Shown: piece after piece, positions 1-8,452 of the stretch | How the letters are laid out: the number at the start of each line of letters is the position of its first letter | Position numbering within the stretch: the stretch's first letter is position 1 | NCBI GenBank assembly: GCA_027214255.1 | Contig: JAPWHL010000003.1 | Span: 62,001-126,000 of the forward strand | Source: Roseovarius aestuarii | GTDB lineage: Bacteria; Pseudomonadota; Alphaproteobacteria; Rhodobacterales; Rhodobacteraceae | Reading direction: 5' to 3' | Length of the DNA: 64,000 nt | Made by a program: the position numbers and the translations under genes | Notes under the pieces: generated by a model | The model's database searches: none | What the model was told of the DNA's origin: nothing | Seen by the model: the letters and a program-made list of their open reading frames with translations, nothing else

Positions 1-577
1 GGTCCAAACAGGACTGATGCGCACTGGCGTGATGTGGGGCTGGCAAGGCTACGGAATCCAGCCGGATATCATGGTCTGCGGCAAGGGGCTGGGCGGTGGA
101 ATCTATCCGATCTCAGCCTGTCTTGTGACCAAGGAATGCGGCGGCTGGTTAACCGAGGACGGTGCGGCGCATATTTCCACGTCTGGCGGTGCCGAGCTTG
201 GTTGTCTTGTCGGTCATAAGGTGATCGAGATGTTGCAACGCCCCGAAATTATTTCGAATGTACATTTCGTCACAGATTTTTTCGCCGTTGCGATGCAGGA
301 AATGATGGCGCGACACAGTGACATCTTCGTCGGTGTCCGTCAGCGTGGGGTCGTCTTGGGGTTGGAGTTTGACCATCCCGAAGGCGCTGTCGCCGTGTCG
401 CGCGCGCTGTATGAAAATGGCGTTTGGGCGATCTTTTCTTCGCTAGACAAGCGGGTGCTTCAGTTCAAGCCGGGCGTGATGCTGACCGTTGATGTGTGCC
501 AAGAAATAATGGACCGCTTTGACGCCGCGATGCCACGCGCCAGACAATTGTTAAAAACGATGAGGACAGCCGCATGA
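1..577 (+). CDS. Class III aminotransferase-fold phospho-lyase, BMC-associated (5' end missing)
   Basis: Only the C-terminal part of this PLP enzyme lies in the window; the frame is already open at base 2. The visible part begins with VQTGLMRTG, followed by PDIMVCGKGLGGGIYPISA, where the lysine of GKGLGGG is the PLP-binding residue of class III aminotransferases. The gene ends by a 4-base ATGA overlap with the aldehyde dehydrogenase gene. In RMM-type microcompartment loci the corresponding enzyme is thought to act as a phospho-lyase that converts amino-2-propanol phosphate to propionaldehyde, ammonia and phosphate, in the manner of ethanolamine-phosphate phospho-lyase. The family call is firm; the lyase reaction is inferred from the neighbouring kinase, dehydrogenase and shell genes. 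A true transaminase remains possible. Confidence 0.85.
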   Translation, partial: VQTGLMRTGVMWGWQGYGIQPDIMVCGKGLGGGIYPISACLVTKECGGWLTEDGAAHISTSGGAELGCLVGHKVIEMLQRPEIISNVHFVTDFFAVAMQEMMARHSDIFVGVRQRGVVLGLEFDHPEGAVAVSRALYENGVWAIFSSLDKRVLQFKPGVMLTVDVCQEIMDRFDAAMPRARQLLKTMRTAA

Positions 578-2109
578 GCGCCGATCCAAACGCCGCGCGT
601 CTAGTTGTCCCGGATCCCGCGACCGCGACTGCGCATATGAAAATCAGCCGTGCCCAATGGGCCGTGCGCCAGTTCGGAAAATCAAGCCGTGAGACGGTTA
701 TGACAGTGGCCGAGGCGGTGGCTCGGGCGGGCCATGCCAAAGCAAAGCACTATGCCGACTGGGCGGTGCGCGAAACCGGATTTGGTGTGGTTGAGCACAA
801 AACGATCAAGAACGAGCTCAGCACGTTGCCGTTGCTTGATTACTACCGTGATCTCGATCTGGTTGGCCCCAGAATTCTTCCTGATGTTAAAATGGTCGAA
901 CTTCCGAGACCTGCCGGTGTCATCTTTGCGCTGACCCCCGCGACCAATCCGATTGCCACGCTTTATTACAAGGCAATGTTGGCAATCCTCAGCCGTAACG
1001 CCATCGTGTTCAGCCCTCATCCGGCCGCGCGGGAGTGCAGCTTTGATGCCGCAAAAATGTTGGCCGAGGCGGCCGAGGCCGCTGGTGCACCCGCGGGCCT
1101 GATCCAGTGTGTTGAGCAGCCTTCTGTTCCGCTGGTTCAAGAGATGATGGCGTCTGACAAGGTCGCGGTGATCATGGCGACAGGGGGCGGGCCGATGGTG
1201 CGCGCGGCCTATTCATCGGGCAACCCTGCATTGGGTGTCGGACCCGGTAACGCGGTGGCGTATGTGGATCCTTCTGCCAAGGTTGACGCGACTGCGAAGC
1301 GGCTGGTGGAGAGTAAGAGTTTTGACAACTCGGTGCTGTGCACCAATGAAAGCGTGGTGCTGACGCTGGACGCAAACCGGGCCAATATGGAGCGCGCCTT
1401 GCGCAGTGCCGGCGCGCATCTGTGCAATGAGGCGGACACCGACAAGCTGCGTGACTACCTGTTCAGCGAACACGGCTTTAACGTTGAGGCCGTCGGTAAA
1501 TCCGCAGCTTGGATCGCGGACAAGGCGGGCATTCGCGTCAATCCTTCGGTGCGCATTCTCGTGCCGACCATAACCGCGCCGGGGCAGGACGACCAACTCT
1601 TCCGCGAAAAGCTTTGCCCGGTTCTAACGCTCGCTTCTGCTGTGGATTTCCGTCAGGCGATAACCATCGCCGCGCAGATACTCAAACGCGGAGGCGGCCA
1701 TTCGGCTGCATTCCATGGCGAGGCGCCGGGCCGGTTGTTGGAATTCTCCGATGCTTTGCCGGTGTATCGCGTTGTGGTCAACGCGCCTTGTAGTCAGGGC
1801 GCGGCTGGTTTTGCCACTCATCTGCCCCCGTCCTTTATGATCGGCACCGGCTTTGCCGGGCGGTCTTCGGTGGGTGAAAATGTGGGGCCGCAGCATTTGG
1901 TGCATTGGACGCGTATCGCTTACAACAAGGACGCCTCGGTGCCGTTCGACAATTTCGACCTGTCAGTGCTGGAGCGCAAACAGCCCAATCGGCCTGCGCC
2001 CGTCCAAGCCGCGCCACATACACCCAGCGCGTTGCCAGACAGTGATCGCGACATGCTGCGCCAGTTGATCTTGGAAGAGCTTAGAGGGCTGAGCGGAGGC
2101 AACACATGA
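574..2109 (+). CDS. Acylating aldehyde dehydrogenase of the microcompartment (EutE/PduP-like)
   Basis: This 511-residue aldehyde dehydrogenase has the layout of CoA-acylating enzymes. Residues 112-130 carry PAGVIFALTPATNPIATL, a glycine-rich VGPGN segment lies near 222-226, and the likely nucleophile is Cys256 in SFDNSVLCTNES. It is expected to oxidise propionaldehyde (or a similar short aldehyde) to acyl-CoA inside the shell, where NAD and CoA would be recycled. After the catalytic domain comes a Pro/Ala-rich linker (about 468-488) and then an amphipathic helix DRDMLRQLILEELRGL (about 491-506), which looks like a C-terminal encapsulation peptide. The start overlaps the upstream gene and the stop overlaps the next gene (ATGA), so translation is probably coupled. 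Confidence 0.9.
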   Translation: MSADPNAARLVVPDPATATAHMKISRAQWAVRQFGKSSRETVMTVAEAVARAGHAKAKHYADWAVRETGFGVVEHKTIKNELSTLPLLDYYRDLDLVGPRILPDVKMVELPRPAGVIFALTPATNPIATLYYKAMLAILSRNAIVFSPHPAARECSFDAAKMLAEAAEAAGAPAGLIQCVEQPSVPLVQEMMASDKVAVIMATGGGPMVRAAYSSGNPALGVGPGNAVAYVDPSAKVDATAKRLVESKSFDNSVLCTNESVVLTLDANRANMERALRSAGAHLCNEADTDKLRDYLFSEHGFNVEAVGKSAAWIADKAGIRVNPSVRILVPTITAPGQDDQLFREKLCPVLTLASAVDFRQAITIAAQILKRGGGHSAAFHGEAPGRLLEFSDALPVYRVVVNAPCSQGAAGFATHLPPSFMIGTGFAGRSSVGENVGPQHLVHWTRIAYNKDASVPFDNFDLSVLERKQPNRPAPVQAAPHTPSALPDSDRDMLRQLILEELRGLSGGNT

Positions 2110-2717
2110 CCGATCTCAGGGCGTCCATCTTTATTGATCAGCTTCAGCCACAGACGCTGGCCTATCTTAGCACATGGATGCGTGGATCGCTGCCACGTGC
2201 CCGAATGGCCGCGCAGATTGTCGAGATTGCGCCGGGTCTAGATATTGAGGCGCTGACAGACGTGGTTTTGAAATCGGCGGATGTGCGCGCGGGTCTTTTG
2301 GTCGTTGAGCGCCAGTTTGGGACGCTTCAGTTTCATTCCCATTCTACGGCCGAAGTCCAGGCCGGTGCGGATGCGGTGATGCAACAGCTTGAGCGCACTA
2401 TGGACGATATCGCACGTCCGAAAATCCTTGCCTCCAAGATCGTCACCAACATCGAAAACCAACACGCGTTCCTGATGAACCGCAACAAAATGGGCTCGAT
2501 GGTTCTTGGCGGGGAATCTGTTTATTTATTGGAGTGTCAGTCGGCGGCCTATGCGGTTCTGGCTTGCAACGAGGCCGAGAAAGAGGCCGACATCAAGGTG
2601 ATCGATATGCGCCCAATCGGTGCCAATGGCAGGCTCTATCTTGCCGGGACCGAAGCAGATGTGCGTAACGCGCGTAACGCGGCTGAAGGGGCGCTACGCG
2701 CAGCGGGTGCCGAGTGA
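2106..2717 (+). CDS. BMC-T shell protein (tandem BMC domains), first copy
   Basis: This 203-residue protein has two weakly similar alpha/beta halves (about 1-95 and 100-203), as in tandem-domain BMC-T trimers that tile as pseudohexamers in shell facets. The second half contains SVYLLECQSAAYAVLACNEAEKEADI, typical of BMC folds, and ends in the helix ARNAAEGALRAAG. It is clearly related to the second BMC-T gene at 3759: both have an N-terminal IDQLQPQ/IEDLQPQ segment and a central ERQFG motif. The start codon overlaps the aldehyde dehydrogenase stop. RMM-type loci characteristically pair two BMC-T genes with one BMC-H and one BMC-P, as here. BMC-T trimers often provide larger, gated pores for substrates or cofactors; gating cannot be judged from sequence. 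Confidence 0.9.
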   Translation: MTDLRASIFIDQLQPQTLAYLSTWMRGSLPRARMAAQIVEIAPGLDIEALTDVVLKSADVRAGLLVVERQFGTLQFHSHSTAEVQAGADAVMQQLERTMDDIARPKILASKIVTNIENQHAFLMNRNKMGSMVLGGESVYLLECQSAAYAVLACNEAEKEADIKVIDMRPIGANGRLYLAGTEADVRNARNAAEGALRAAGAE

Positions 2718-3163
2718 TGTCTGCATTGCGCGACGAAATACGTGCCATCCTGCGTGACGAAATCGCGGCCTTGCGCAGTGAGATCACGCCGCAACGTATG
2801 CCGGAGCAGGTGCATATCAGAACCAGCGCTGATCTTGACCGCTTTGCACGCGATTTGGTCATGCGGGCACAGTCCGATTCCGGTTTTGCCGCCGCCGTCG
2901 CCAGCGGTGCACAGTGCTTTGAACTCTCGGGCGCAATCTCAGCGCCTGCAGTTACCTACCCACAGCGGCCCGTGGCCAGCCAGTCTGCCGCGCCTCGGGA
3001 CAAAGCCGAGGAGTTCACCAAGAGGTTGGTGACCGAGCGTGACATTGAGGGGCTGGAGCAAAGCGTCAAAATGCTGCGTGTGCCGAAAAATTGCCGCCTT
3101 ACGCCGCTTGCCAATGACGAAGCACGCCGCCGAGGCATCAGGATCGAAAGGTTAGCAACATGA
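2717..3163 (+). CDS. Small BMC-locus protein of unknown function, likely lumen component
   Basis: I do not recognise a characterised function for this 148-residue protein. A GTG lies one codon upstream at 2714, but the ATG at 2717 overlaps the previous stop and is preferred. The N-terminus MSALRDEIRAILRDEIAALR is a strongly amphipathic helix of the type that targets cargo to BMC shells, and its LRDEIxAL pattern resembles the C-terminal helix of the upstream aldehyde dehydrogenase. A variable Ala/Pro-rich middle (about 75-95) follows. The C-terminal RVPKNCRLTPLANDEARRRG segment recalls the short LTPxAxDxxRxRGI element seen in several BMC-associated proteins. Its place between shell genes suggests a cargo or scaffolding role. 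Stop and next start overlap. Confidence 0.75.
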   Translation: MSALRDEIRAILRDEIAALRSEITPQRMPEQVHIRTSADLDRFARDLVMRAQSDSGFAAAVASGAQCFELSGAISAPAVTYPQRPVASQSAAPRDKAEEFTKRLVTERDIEGLEQSVKMLRVPKNCRLTPLANDEARRRGIRIERLAT

Positions 3164-3432
3164 TACGCGCAACCGTAACCGGAAAAGTTTGGGCTTCGCG
3201 CCGGATCGGAACCATGCCGGCTGGCGGATATCTGGAGGTCGAAACCGAGACCGGAGCGCGACTGATAGCGTTCGATCCGCTCGGCTGCGCCCAAGGCGAG
3301 GCGGTTTTGATCACCCAAGGTTCGGTCGCCGCTGCCTATTTCACGGATCGGACCGCAGCGATTGATGCGCTGATCATAGGTTCAATTGATGAAGAGACAC
3401 CCAAAAAACCCGGTAAAGCCCGGAAAAGCTGA
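3160..3432 (+). CDS. BMC-P vertex protein (EutN/CcmL family)
   Basis: This 90-residue protein matches the EutN/CcmL family, whose pentamers close the vertices of microcompartment shells. Family-like features are the N-terminal beta strand MIRATVTGKVWASRR, the central LIAFDPLGCAQGEAVLITQG with a conserved turn, and AAIDALIIGSIDE near the end. The basic tail KKPGKARKS extends beyond the usual fold. One BMC-P gene is enough to cap an icosahedral shell. It overlaps the small cargo-like gene by four bases and lies 12 bases before the BMC-H gene. Confidence 0.92.
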   Translation: MIRATVTGKVWASRRIGTMPAGGYLEVETETGARLIAFDPLGCAQGEAVLITQGSVAAAYFTDRTAAIDALIIGSIDEETPKKPGKARKS

Positions 3433-3444
3433 AGGAGAAACTAA

Positions 3445-3735
3445 ATGGCAAATCTCGCACTCGGGATGATCGAAACCAAGGGATACGTACCGGCGCTGGC
3501 CGCGGCGGATGCGATGGTCAAGGCGGCGAATGTTGAAATCGTCGCTCGTAACGAGGTTGGCGGCGGTCTGGTATCGGTCGTTGTGCGCGGCGATGTCGGG
3601 GCGGTCAAGGCTGCAACCGAAGCAGGTGCAGAAGCGGCCAGCCAAGTCGGTGACGTTACCGCAGTACATGTGATCCCGCGCCCCCATGCCGATTTGGGCA
3701 AGCATTTCGACGCTGCCAAAGACGCGGCACAATAA
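3445..3735 (+). CDS. BMC-H hexameric shell protein
   Basis: This 96-residue single-domain shell protein has the canonical BMC-H opening [20 protein letters not shown], the lysine-containing edge region, and the pore-loop region [19 protein letters not shown], where the GGG lines the hexamer pore. It would form the main facet tile. A strong ribosome-binding site (AAGGAG, about 3432-3437) precedes the ATG, consistent with the high expression expected of the most abundant shell component, whereas most neighbours rely on overlapping starts. It is the only BMC-H gene in the window. Confidence 0.95.
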   Translation: MANLALGMIETKGYVPALAAADAMVKAANVEIVARNEVGGGLVSVVVRGDVGAVKAATEAGAEAASQVGDVTAVHVIPRPHADLGKHFDAAKDAAQ

Positions 3736-3758
3736 GCACGTAAAGCCGGAGCATTTTG

Positions 3759-4388
3759 ATGACTGAATTGCGTGTATATCTGCCGATCGAGGACCTGCAG
3801 CCGCAGTTTGCGGCTTACCTTTCCTCGCCTACGCGGGCGCGGGGGTATCCTCCCTTTACTGGGCAGAACTCGCTGATCATCGAGGTGGCTCCGGCGCTGG
3901 CGATTCATCGCATCACTGATCTGGCGTTGAAGGAAGCGCCGGATATGGAGCCTGGAATCCTGTTTACCGAACGTCAGTTTGGTCTGCTGGAGTTGCACGC
4001 CGATGAAATGAAAGATGTCGAGGTCGCAGGCCGCGCCATCCTCAAAGGTATCGGCGCCAAGCCTGAGGATCAGTTGGCGCCGACGATATTGTACCATGAC
4101 ATTATCGAGGATCTGTCGGATCAGCACGCGATCATCCTTAACCGTTCGCGGGATGGGTCGATCCTGATCCCCGGCGTGGCTTTGTTGATTTACGAGATGG
4201 CCCCGGCCCTGTTCGCCTGCGTCGCCGCGAACGAGGCCGAGAAAGCGGCGCCAAACGCTATCATAAACGACGTTCAAATGATGGGGGCGACAGGCCGCAT
4301 ATTTATGTCCGGTTCCGTTCAAGACATGGAAGTGGCCCGCGCGACAATTACCAAATGCTTGGAAGGTATCGAGGGACGCAAGAAATAG
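3759..4388 (+). CDS. BMC-T shell protein (tandem BMC domains), second copy
   Basis: This 209-residue tandem-domain shell protein resembles the first BMC-T product. The ATG at 3759 is chosen over a TTG one codon earlier because a CCGGAG ribosome-binding site sits at suitable spacing. Shared landmarks include IEDLQPQFAAYLSS, TERQFGLLELHAD and the second-half ALFACVAANEAEKAAPNAI. The moderate divergence between the copies suggests distinct trimers with different pores rather than recent duplication. It closes the shell-gene block; an 87-base gap with a good Shine-Dalgarno sequence (GGGAGGA) then leads to the transporter genes. Confidence 0.9.
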   Translation: MTELRVYLPIEDLQPQFAAYLSSPTRARGYPPFTGQNSLIIEVAPALAIHRITDLALKEAPDMEPGILFTERQFGLLELHADEMKDVEVAGRAILKGIGAKPEDQLAPTILYHDIIEDLSDQHAIILNRSRDGSILIPGVALLIYEMAPALFACVAANEAEKAAPNAIINDVQMMGATGRIFMSGSVQDMEVARATITKCLEGIEGRKK

Positions 4389-4475
4389 AGACAACCCGTC
4401 GGCCTCATAAACAGCGCCGCCAGAGCGCAGGGTAACCGACAACAGCGACAACCAACAATCTCGGGAGGATTAACT

Positions 4476-5609
4476 ATGACACTTTCAAGACGACAGTTTG
4501 CTGCCGGCGCCGGCGCGTTGCTGGGTGCGGGTAGCTTGATGGGCGCGCGCGCCGCCTATGCCGCGCGCAATAACGAGCTGAACATTCTGTGCTGGGAGGG
4601 CTACAATTCCGAACAGGTGCTGGGCCCCTATCGGAAAATGCATCCAAACGCGACTGTGCGGGCTGAAAGCGGCACATCGGATCCCGACATGATCAACAAA
4701 CTGCGCGCTGGTGAAGTGCGCGTTTGGGATCTGATCAATGTTAACCAGCCTTGGGCCCGCAACCAGCTTTATCCAGAAGGGCTGATCAAGCCGATGGATA
4801 AAGAGCGGTTCATGCCCTATTTCGACAAGATGCTGCCGGAGTTTTCCGAGCCGTATCCGCTGTCCTTTGCCGAAAACGGCGACCTGTTGGGTATGCCGCA
4901 GCGCTATGGCCCGTTCTCTTTCGTCGTCAACACAGACAAGATCAGCCGTGAGACAGCCGAAGACGAAGGCTGGAACCTGTTCTTCGATGAAAAGATGAAG
5001 GGCCGCTATGGTGTTCTGACATATGATAACTGGAACATCATCCACATGGCTATGGCCTCGGGTCTGAACCCGTTTCAGGCGATAGAAGGCGAGGATCAGC
5101 AAAAGTTCAAGAAAACCGCCGAGTATATTTTCGGTAACGCGCGTCTGCTGACCGACGATCTGGTCGCGATGAACACGGCATTGATCAATGGCGAGATCGA
5201 CGCCTATTTTACCGGCGGTGTCTACACGGCATCTCCAGCGCGGTATGACGGGCTGAACAATGTACGTGCGATCACACCCAATTCCGGTCCTGTTGATGGA
5301 AAAGGGGGGTGTGTCTGGGTCGAACTGACTTCGGTGATCAATAATCCCGACCCGTCCGATCTTGCGCAGGATTTCTTGGAGTTTGTCCAGACACCCGAGA
5401 TTGCTCACGCGGTCGCCTTTACGGAAGGCACCTACAATCCGGTCGCCCAGATGGGCAACGAGGAGGTCATGACGCGCTTTAGCCAAGACGAACTGGATGC
5501 GATCCAGATGGACAGTCTGGCCGAAGACATGGCTAAATCCGCGGATTACGAGGTGGTGACGTCCTACGGGGACTTGATTGACATCTACACGCAGGCGCGC
5601 CGCAGCTGA
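4476..5609 (+). CDS. Periplasmic polyamine-type solute-binding protein (PotD-like), Tat exported
   Basis: This 377-residue protein belongs to the PotD/PotF-type extracellular solute-binding group. The N-terminus contains the twin-arginine pattern SRRQFAAGAGALLGAGSLMG followed by AxA-type cleavage sites, so export is probably through Tat. The mature protein starts near LNILCWEGYNSEQVLG, a typical first strand of the family. The genes that follow supply the ATPase and two permeases. Its position directly after the microcompartment genes suggests that it captures the amine substrate of the BMC pathway (for example 1-amino-2-propanol or aminoacetone) rather than spermidine. That specificity is inferred from context only. 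Confidence 0.9.
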   Translation: MTLSRRQFAAGAGALLGAGSLMGARAAYAARNNELNILCWEGYNSEQVLGPYRKMHPNATVRAESGTSDPDMINKLRAGEVRVWDLINVNQPWARNQLYPEGLIKPMDKERFMPYFDKMLPEFSEPYPLSFAENGDLLGMPQRYGPFSFVVNTDKISRETAEDEGWNLFFDEKMKGRYGVLTYDNWNIIHMAMASGLNPFQAIEGEDQQKFKKTAEYIFGNARLLTDDLVAMNTALINGEIDAYFTGGVYTASPARYDGLNNVRAITPNSGPVDGKGGCVWVELTSVINNPDPSDLAQDFLEFVQTPEIAHAVAFTEGTYNPVAQMGNEEVMTRFSQDELDAIQMDSLAEDMAKSADYEVVTSYGDLIDIYTQARRS

Positions 5610-5618
5610 GTGGCGCCG

Positions 5619-5647
5619 TCAGGGTGGCGGTATGCCCGCCGCCCTGA
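5619..5647 (+). terminator. Hairpin between binding-protein and ATPase genes
   Basis: TCAGGGTGGCGG pairs with CCGCCCTGA, with a two-base bulge, immediately after the solute-binding-protein stop. No T-run follows. Such hairpins commonly protect or attenuate the message so that the binding protein is made in excess over the membrane components. The stem is visible; the role is inferred. Confidence 0.5.
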
Positions 5648-5675
5648 ACCATACCCCCTTTACCCGGAGACTTAG

Positions 5676-6779
5676 ATGCCCGCCAACCCAATTCTGCGCC
5701 TCAAATCCGTCCAAAAAGTATTCGGACGCTTTACGGCCTTGCATGATATTGACTTGGATATCGAAGAGGGTGAATTTTTTACCATCGTCGGTCCGTCGGG
5801 TAGCGGCAAGTCGACCATTATCCGGCTGTTGGTCGGCATGGACGAATTGACGAGCGGCGAGATTTGGTTGCGCGACAAGCGAATTGATCAGATTCCGGCC
5901 AACCTGCGCCCGACCTGCATGGTTTTTCAGTCCTTGGCGCTGTTTCCACATATGTCGGTGGGGCAGAACATCGAGTTCCCCCTGAAACTGCGAAAGATTG
6001 ACCCAGCCAAGCGCAAGGCACGTGCCATCGAGTTGCTTGAGCTTCTGCACCTGCCTGAAAGCTATTATGACAAACGGGTCACCGAATGTTCGGGAGGTGA
6101 ACGGCAACGGATTGCCTTGGCCCGGGCACTGGCGTTTGATCCGGAAATCCTGTTTTTTGACGAACCGCTTTCGGCACTGGATTACCGTCTGCGTAAAAGT
6201 CTCGAAAAAGAGCTGAAGGACCTGCACGCGCGCACCGGCAAAACCTTTGTCTACATTACGCATTCGCTGGAAGAGGCGATGGTCATGTCAGACCGTATCG
6301 CCATCATGAAATCCGGCCGGTTCGAGCAGATATCCGACGCAGATGAGATTTACTCCAGACCTGTTTCGCGTTTTGTCGCAGAGTTCATGGGCGAGGTGAA
6401 TCTGTTCGACGTAACTGCCGTCGATGGTCAGATAAAAGGGACGGGGCTGATTGCCCTTCCCTCCAACGCGACCCGCACCATCGCTGACCAGATCACGGCC
6501 GCGCGCGGCGCAACATTGATGATCCGACCCGAATATGTGCAGTTCCTAGACGAGGGTCAGGCCGCCGACTTTGAGATATCAGGCCGGTTGAACGGCATTT
6601 ATGCCTTGGGTTCGCGGATCCATTACGAGATCAAGACCGAAGGCGGCCAGATCCTCACTGTCGAGAAACTGCGCGAAGATCGCCATGACGGCAGCGAGGG
6701 CGACACCGTGCGTCTGGGTTGGAACGCTGATTGCGCGCATGTGATTGAGGAAGCCCCCTTTGAGGGTCGCATCGCATGA
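5676..6779 (+). CDS. ABC transporter ATP-binding protein, PotA-like
   Basis: This 367-residue ATPase has Walker A GPSGSGKST (39-47), a Q-loop at MVFQSLALFPHMSV, the signature CSGGERQR, Walker B EILFFDEP and the switch histidine in YITHS. The last roughly 120 residues form the TOBE-type regulatory domain usual for the polyamine/sugar ATPase family (PotA, MalK). It powers the importer made with the two following permeases. The stop overlaps the first permease start by four bases. Confidence 0.93.
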   Translation: MPANPILRLKSVQKVFGRFTALHDIDLDIEEGEFFTIVGPSGSGKSTIIRLLVGMDELTSGEIWLRDKRIDQIPANLRPTCMVFQSLALFPHMSVGQNIEFPLKLRKIDPAKRKARAIELLELLHLPESYYDKRVTECSGGERQRIALARALAFDPEILFFDEPLSALDYRLRKSLEKELKDLHARTGKTFVYITHSLEEAMVMSDRIAIMKSGRFEQISDADEIYSRPVSRFVAEFMGEVNLFDVTAVDGQIKGTGLIALPSNATRTIADQITAARGATLMIRPEYVQFLDEGQAADFEISGRLNGIYALGSRIHYEIKTEGGQILTVEKLREDRHDGSEGDTVRLGWNADCAHVIEEAPFEGRIA

Positions 6780-7627
6780 AGCGCCTAGACAGAAAATTGG
6801 GCGCGCTGGCATCGCTGCCGATCCTGTTCGTGCTGACCTTGTCCTTTATTGCGCCTTTGGTTTTGGTCGCGATCTTTTCCATCATGCCGGAAAAGGTCTT
6901 TAGCATCTTCAACATGCCTAATTTTGCGGCCTTCAAGACGATGGCCGAACAGGGCTATTATAAATCGCTGCTGTGGTCGTTGTTCATGGCCTTCGTCGCC
7001 ACGACAATCCTTTTCGCGATTTGCTGGCCGCTGGCCTATGGCATGGCCAAAGTGTTTAAACGCTTTTCGATTATCATTACCATCGCTGTGGTGATGAGCT
7101 TGTTCGTATCGGAAAATATCCGTCTGTTCGGCTGGGTTCTGACCCTGATGAAGGGCGGTCTGATCGAAGGGTACGTGCGTCACTGGACTGGCGTAGGGTT
7201 TGAAAGCCCGCTTTATAATGTGGGCATCATTATATTTGGCATTGTCTATGTGTACCTGCCATTCATGTTGTTTCCATTGGCGCAAGGAATCTCGATGGTG
7301 CCCGAAGACGCGCGGCAAGCGGCGCGTGATCTGGGCGCAACGCGCTGGCAAGTCCTGACGCAGATTGATCTTCCGCTGGCGGCACCGGGGATCATGGTGG
7401 GCTACCTGCTGACCTTCGTTCTGGCAGCCGGCGCGATGGCCGAGGCCAAGATCCTGGGGGGGCGCGCGGTGATTGCGATCGCCGACGATATCCAGACGGC
7501 CTTTACCTATGGGCAAAATTGGTCTCTGGGCGCAGCGTTATCGATGATTTTGATCGCGTTGATCGGAACGCTGGCGATCGTTGGCATAGCCAAGATCGAC
7601 TTGGACAAGATCATGGGCAGAGATTGA
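6776..7627 (+). CDS. ABC transporter permease, PotB-like
   Basis: This 283-residue inner-membrane protein has about six hydrophobic segments and the permease EAA-type loop with consensus DARQAARDLGATRWQV, which docks on the ATPase. It starts within the ATPase stop (ATGA). It is the first of two distinct permease subunits, as expected for the spermidine/putrescine importer family. Confidence 0.92.
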   Translation: MKRLDRKLGALASLPILFVLTLSFIAPLVLVAIFSIMPEKVFSIFNMPNFAAFKTMAEQGYYKSLLWSLFMAFVATTILFAICWPLAYGMAKVFKRFSIIITIAVVMSLFVSENIRLFGWVLTLMKGGLIEGYVRHWTGVGFESPLYNVGIIIFGIVYVYLPFMLFPLAQGISMVPEDARQAARDLGATRWQVLTQIDLPLAAPGIMVGYLLTFVLAAGAMAEAKILGGRAVIAIADDIQTAFTYGQNWSLGAALSMILIALIGTLAIVGIAKIDLDKIMGRD

Positions 7628-7628
7628 T

Positions 7629-8429
7629 ATGGAAACCTCACGTACGACCCGCATCGCATTAACGATCTACGGCATCTTGATCATTGCCTTTCTGTATCTG
7701 CCCTTGGTTTCGGTGGCCTTCGCCTCCGTCTCCAAAGCGCGCTACCTGACCTTCCCGATCCGGCGCTATTCGACGGGTTGGTTCAGGGATGCACTGGCCA
7801 GTACCGAGGTGCATATGCTGGCGCTGACATCGTTGAAGATTGCGGTGATCGTTACCATGCTGTCGATGATCATCGGTTTTTTCGGCGCGCTGGCCTTTGC
7901 CCGTTATCAGTGGCGGTATCGCTCATTGTTTCAGAAACTGGTGTTGTTGCCCATCTTTTTCCCGCAGACTGTGTTGGGGCTCGCACTGTTGATGTGGTTC
8001 AATTCACTGGGCATCATCCCTTCGTGGAAAACCGCAATCGTGGCGCATCTGGTTTGGATCGCCCCGATCGCCACTTTGATCGTTGCCATTCGCGCCTATA
8101 GCTTTGACCCCGCGTTGGAAGAAGCAGCCCGCGACATGGGGGCGTCAACTCCGGTTATCCTGCGCGAGATCACGCTGCCGCTGTTGATGCCGGGGATCGT
8201 TTCAGCCGGGTTGTTCGCATTTCTGCTGAGCTGGGGTAATTTTCCGCTGTCGCTGTTTACCACGGGCGCAGATTCGACCCTGCCTGAATGGCTGTATGCA
8301 AAAATGGTGTCTGGTTATTCACCTCTGGTCCCAACGTTGGGCATCCTGTCTGTTATCGGGTCGTTCTTGCTTGTCTTAGCCGCCCTTGCTGGGCTGGCGA
8401 TCTATCGGGCGCTGCGCCCGTCACAATGA
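7629..8429 (+). CDS. ABC transporter permease, PotC-like
   Basis: This 266-residue inner-membrane permease has a first transmembrane helix within residues 8-30 and the EAA loop LEEAARDMGASTPVILREI near the middle. It follows the PotB-like gene by a single base and completes the SBP-ATPase-permease-permease importer next to the microcompartment genes. Binding specificity rests with the binding protein, so this gene gives no independent hint about substrate. Confidence 0.92.
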   Translation: METSRTTRIALTIYGILIIAFLYLPLVSVAFASVSKARYLTFPIRRYSTGWFRDALASTEVHMLALTSLKIAVIVTMLSMIIGFFGALAFARYQWRYRSLFQKLVLLPIFFPQTVLGLALLMWFNSLGIIPSWKTAIVAHLVWIAPIATLIVAIRAYSFDPALEEAARDMGASTPVILREITLPLLMPGIVSAGLFAFLLSWGNFPLSLFTTGADSTLPEWLYAKMVSGYSPLVPTLGILSVIGSFLLVLAALAGLAIYRALRPSQ

Positions 8430-8452
8430 AACCGGCATAAGGGAGGAAAATC

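Noticed and set aside
3441..4451. 336-residue open frame antisense to the BMC-H and second BMC-T genes
   Set aside because: It is a codon-bias shadow of two well-supported shell genes and has no family resemblance or ribosome-binding site.
4485..5486. 333-residue open frame antisense to the PotD-like gene
   Set aside because: Mirror frame of a clear solute-binding protein; the translation has no domain-like pattern.
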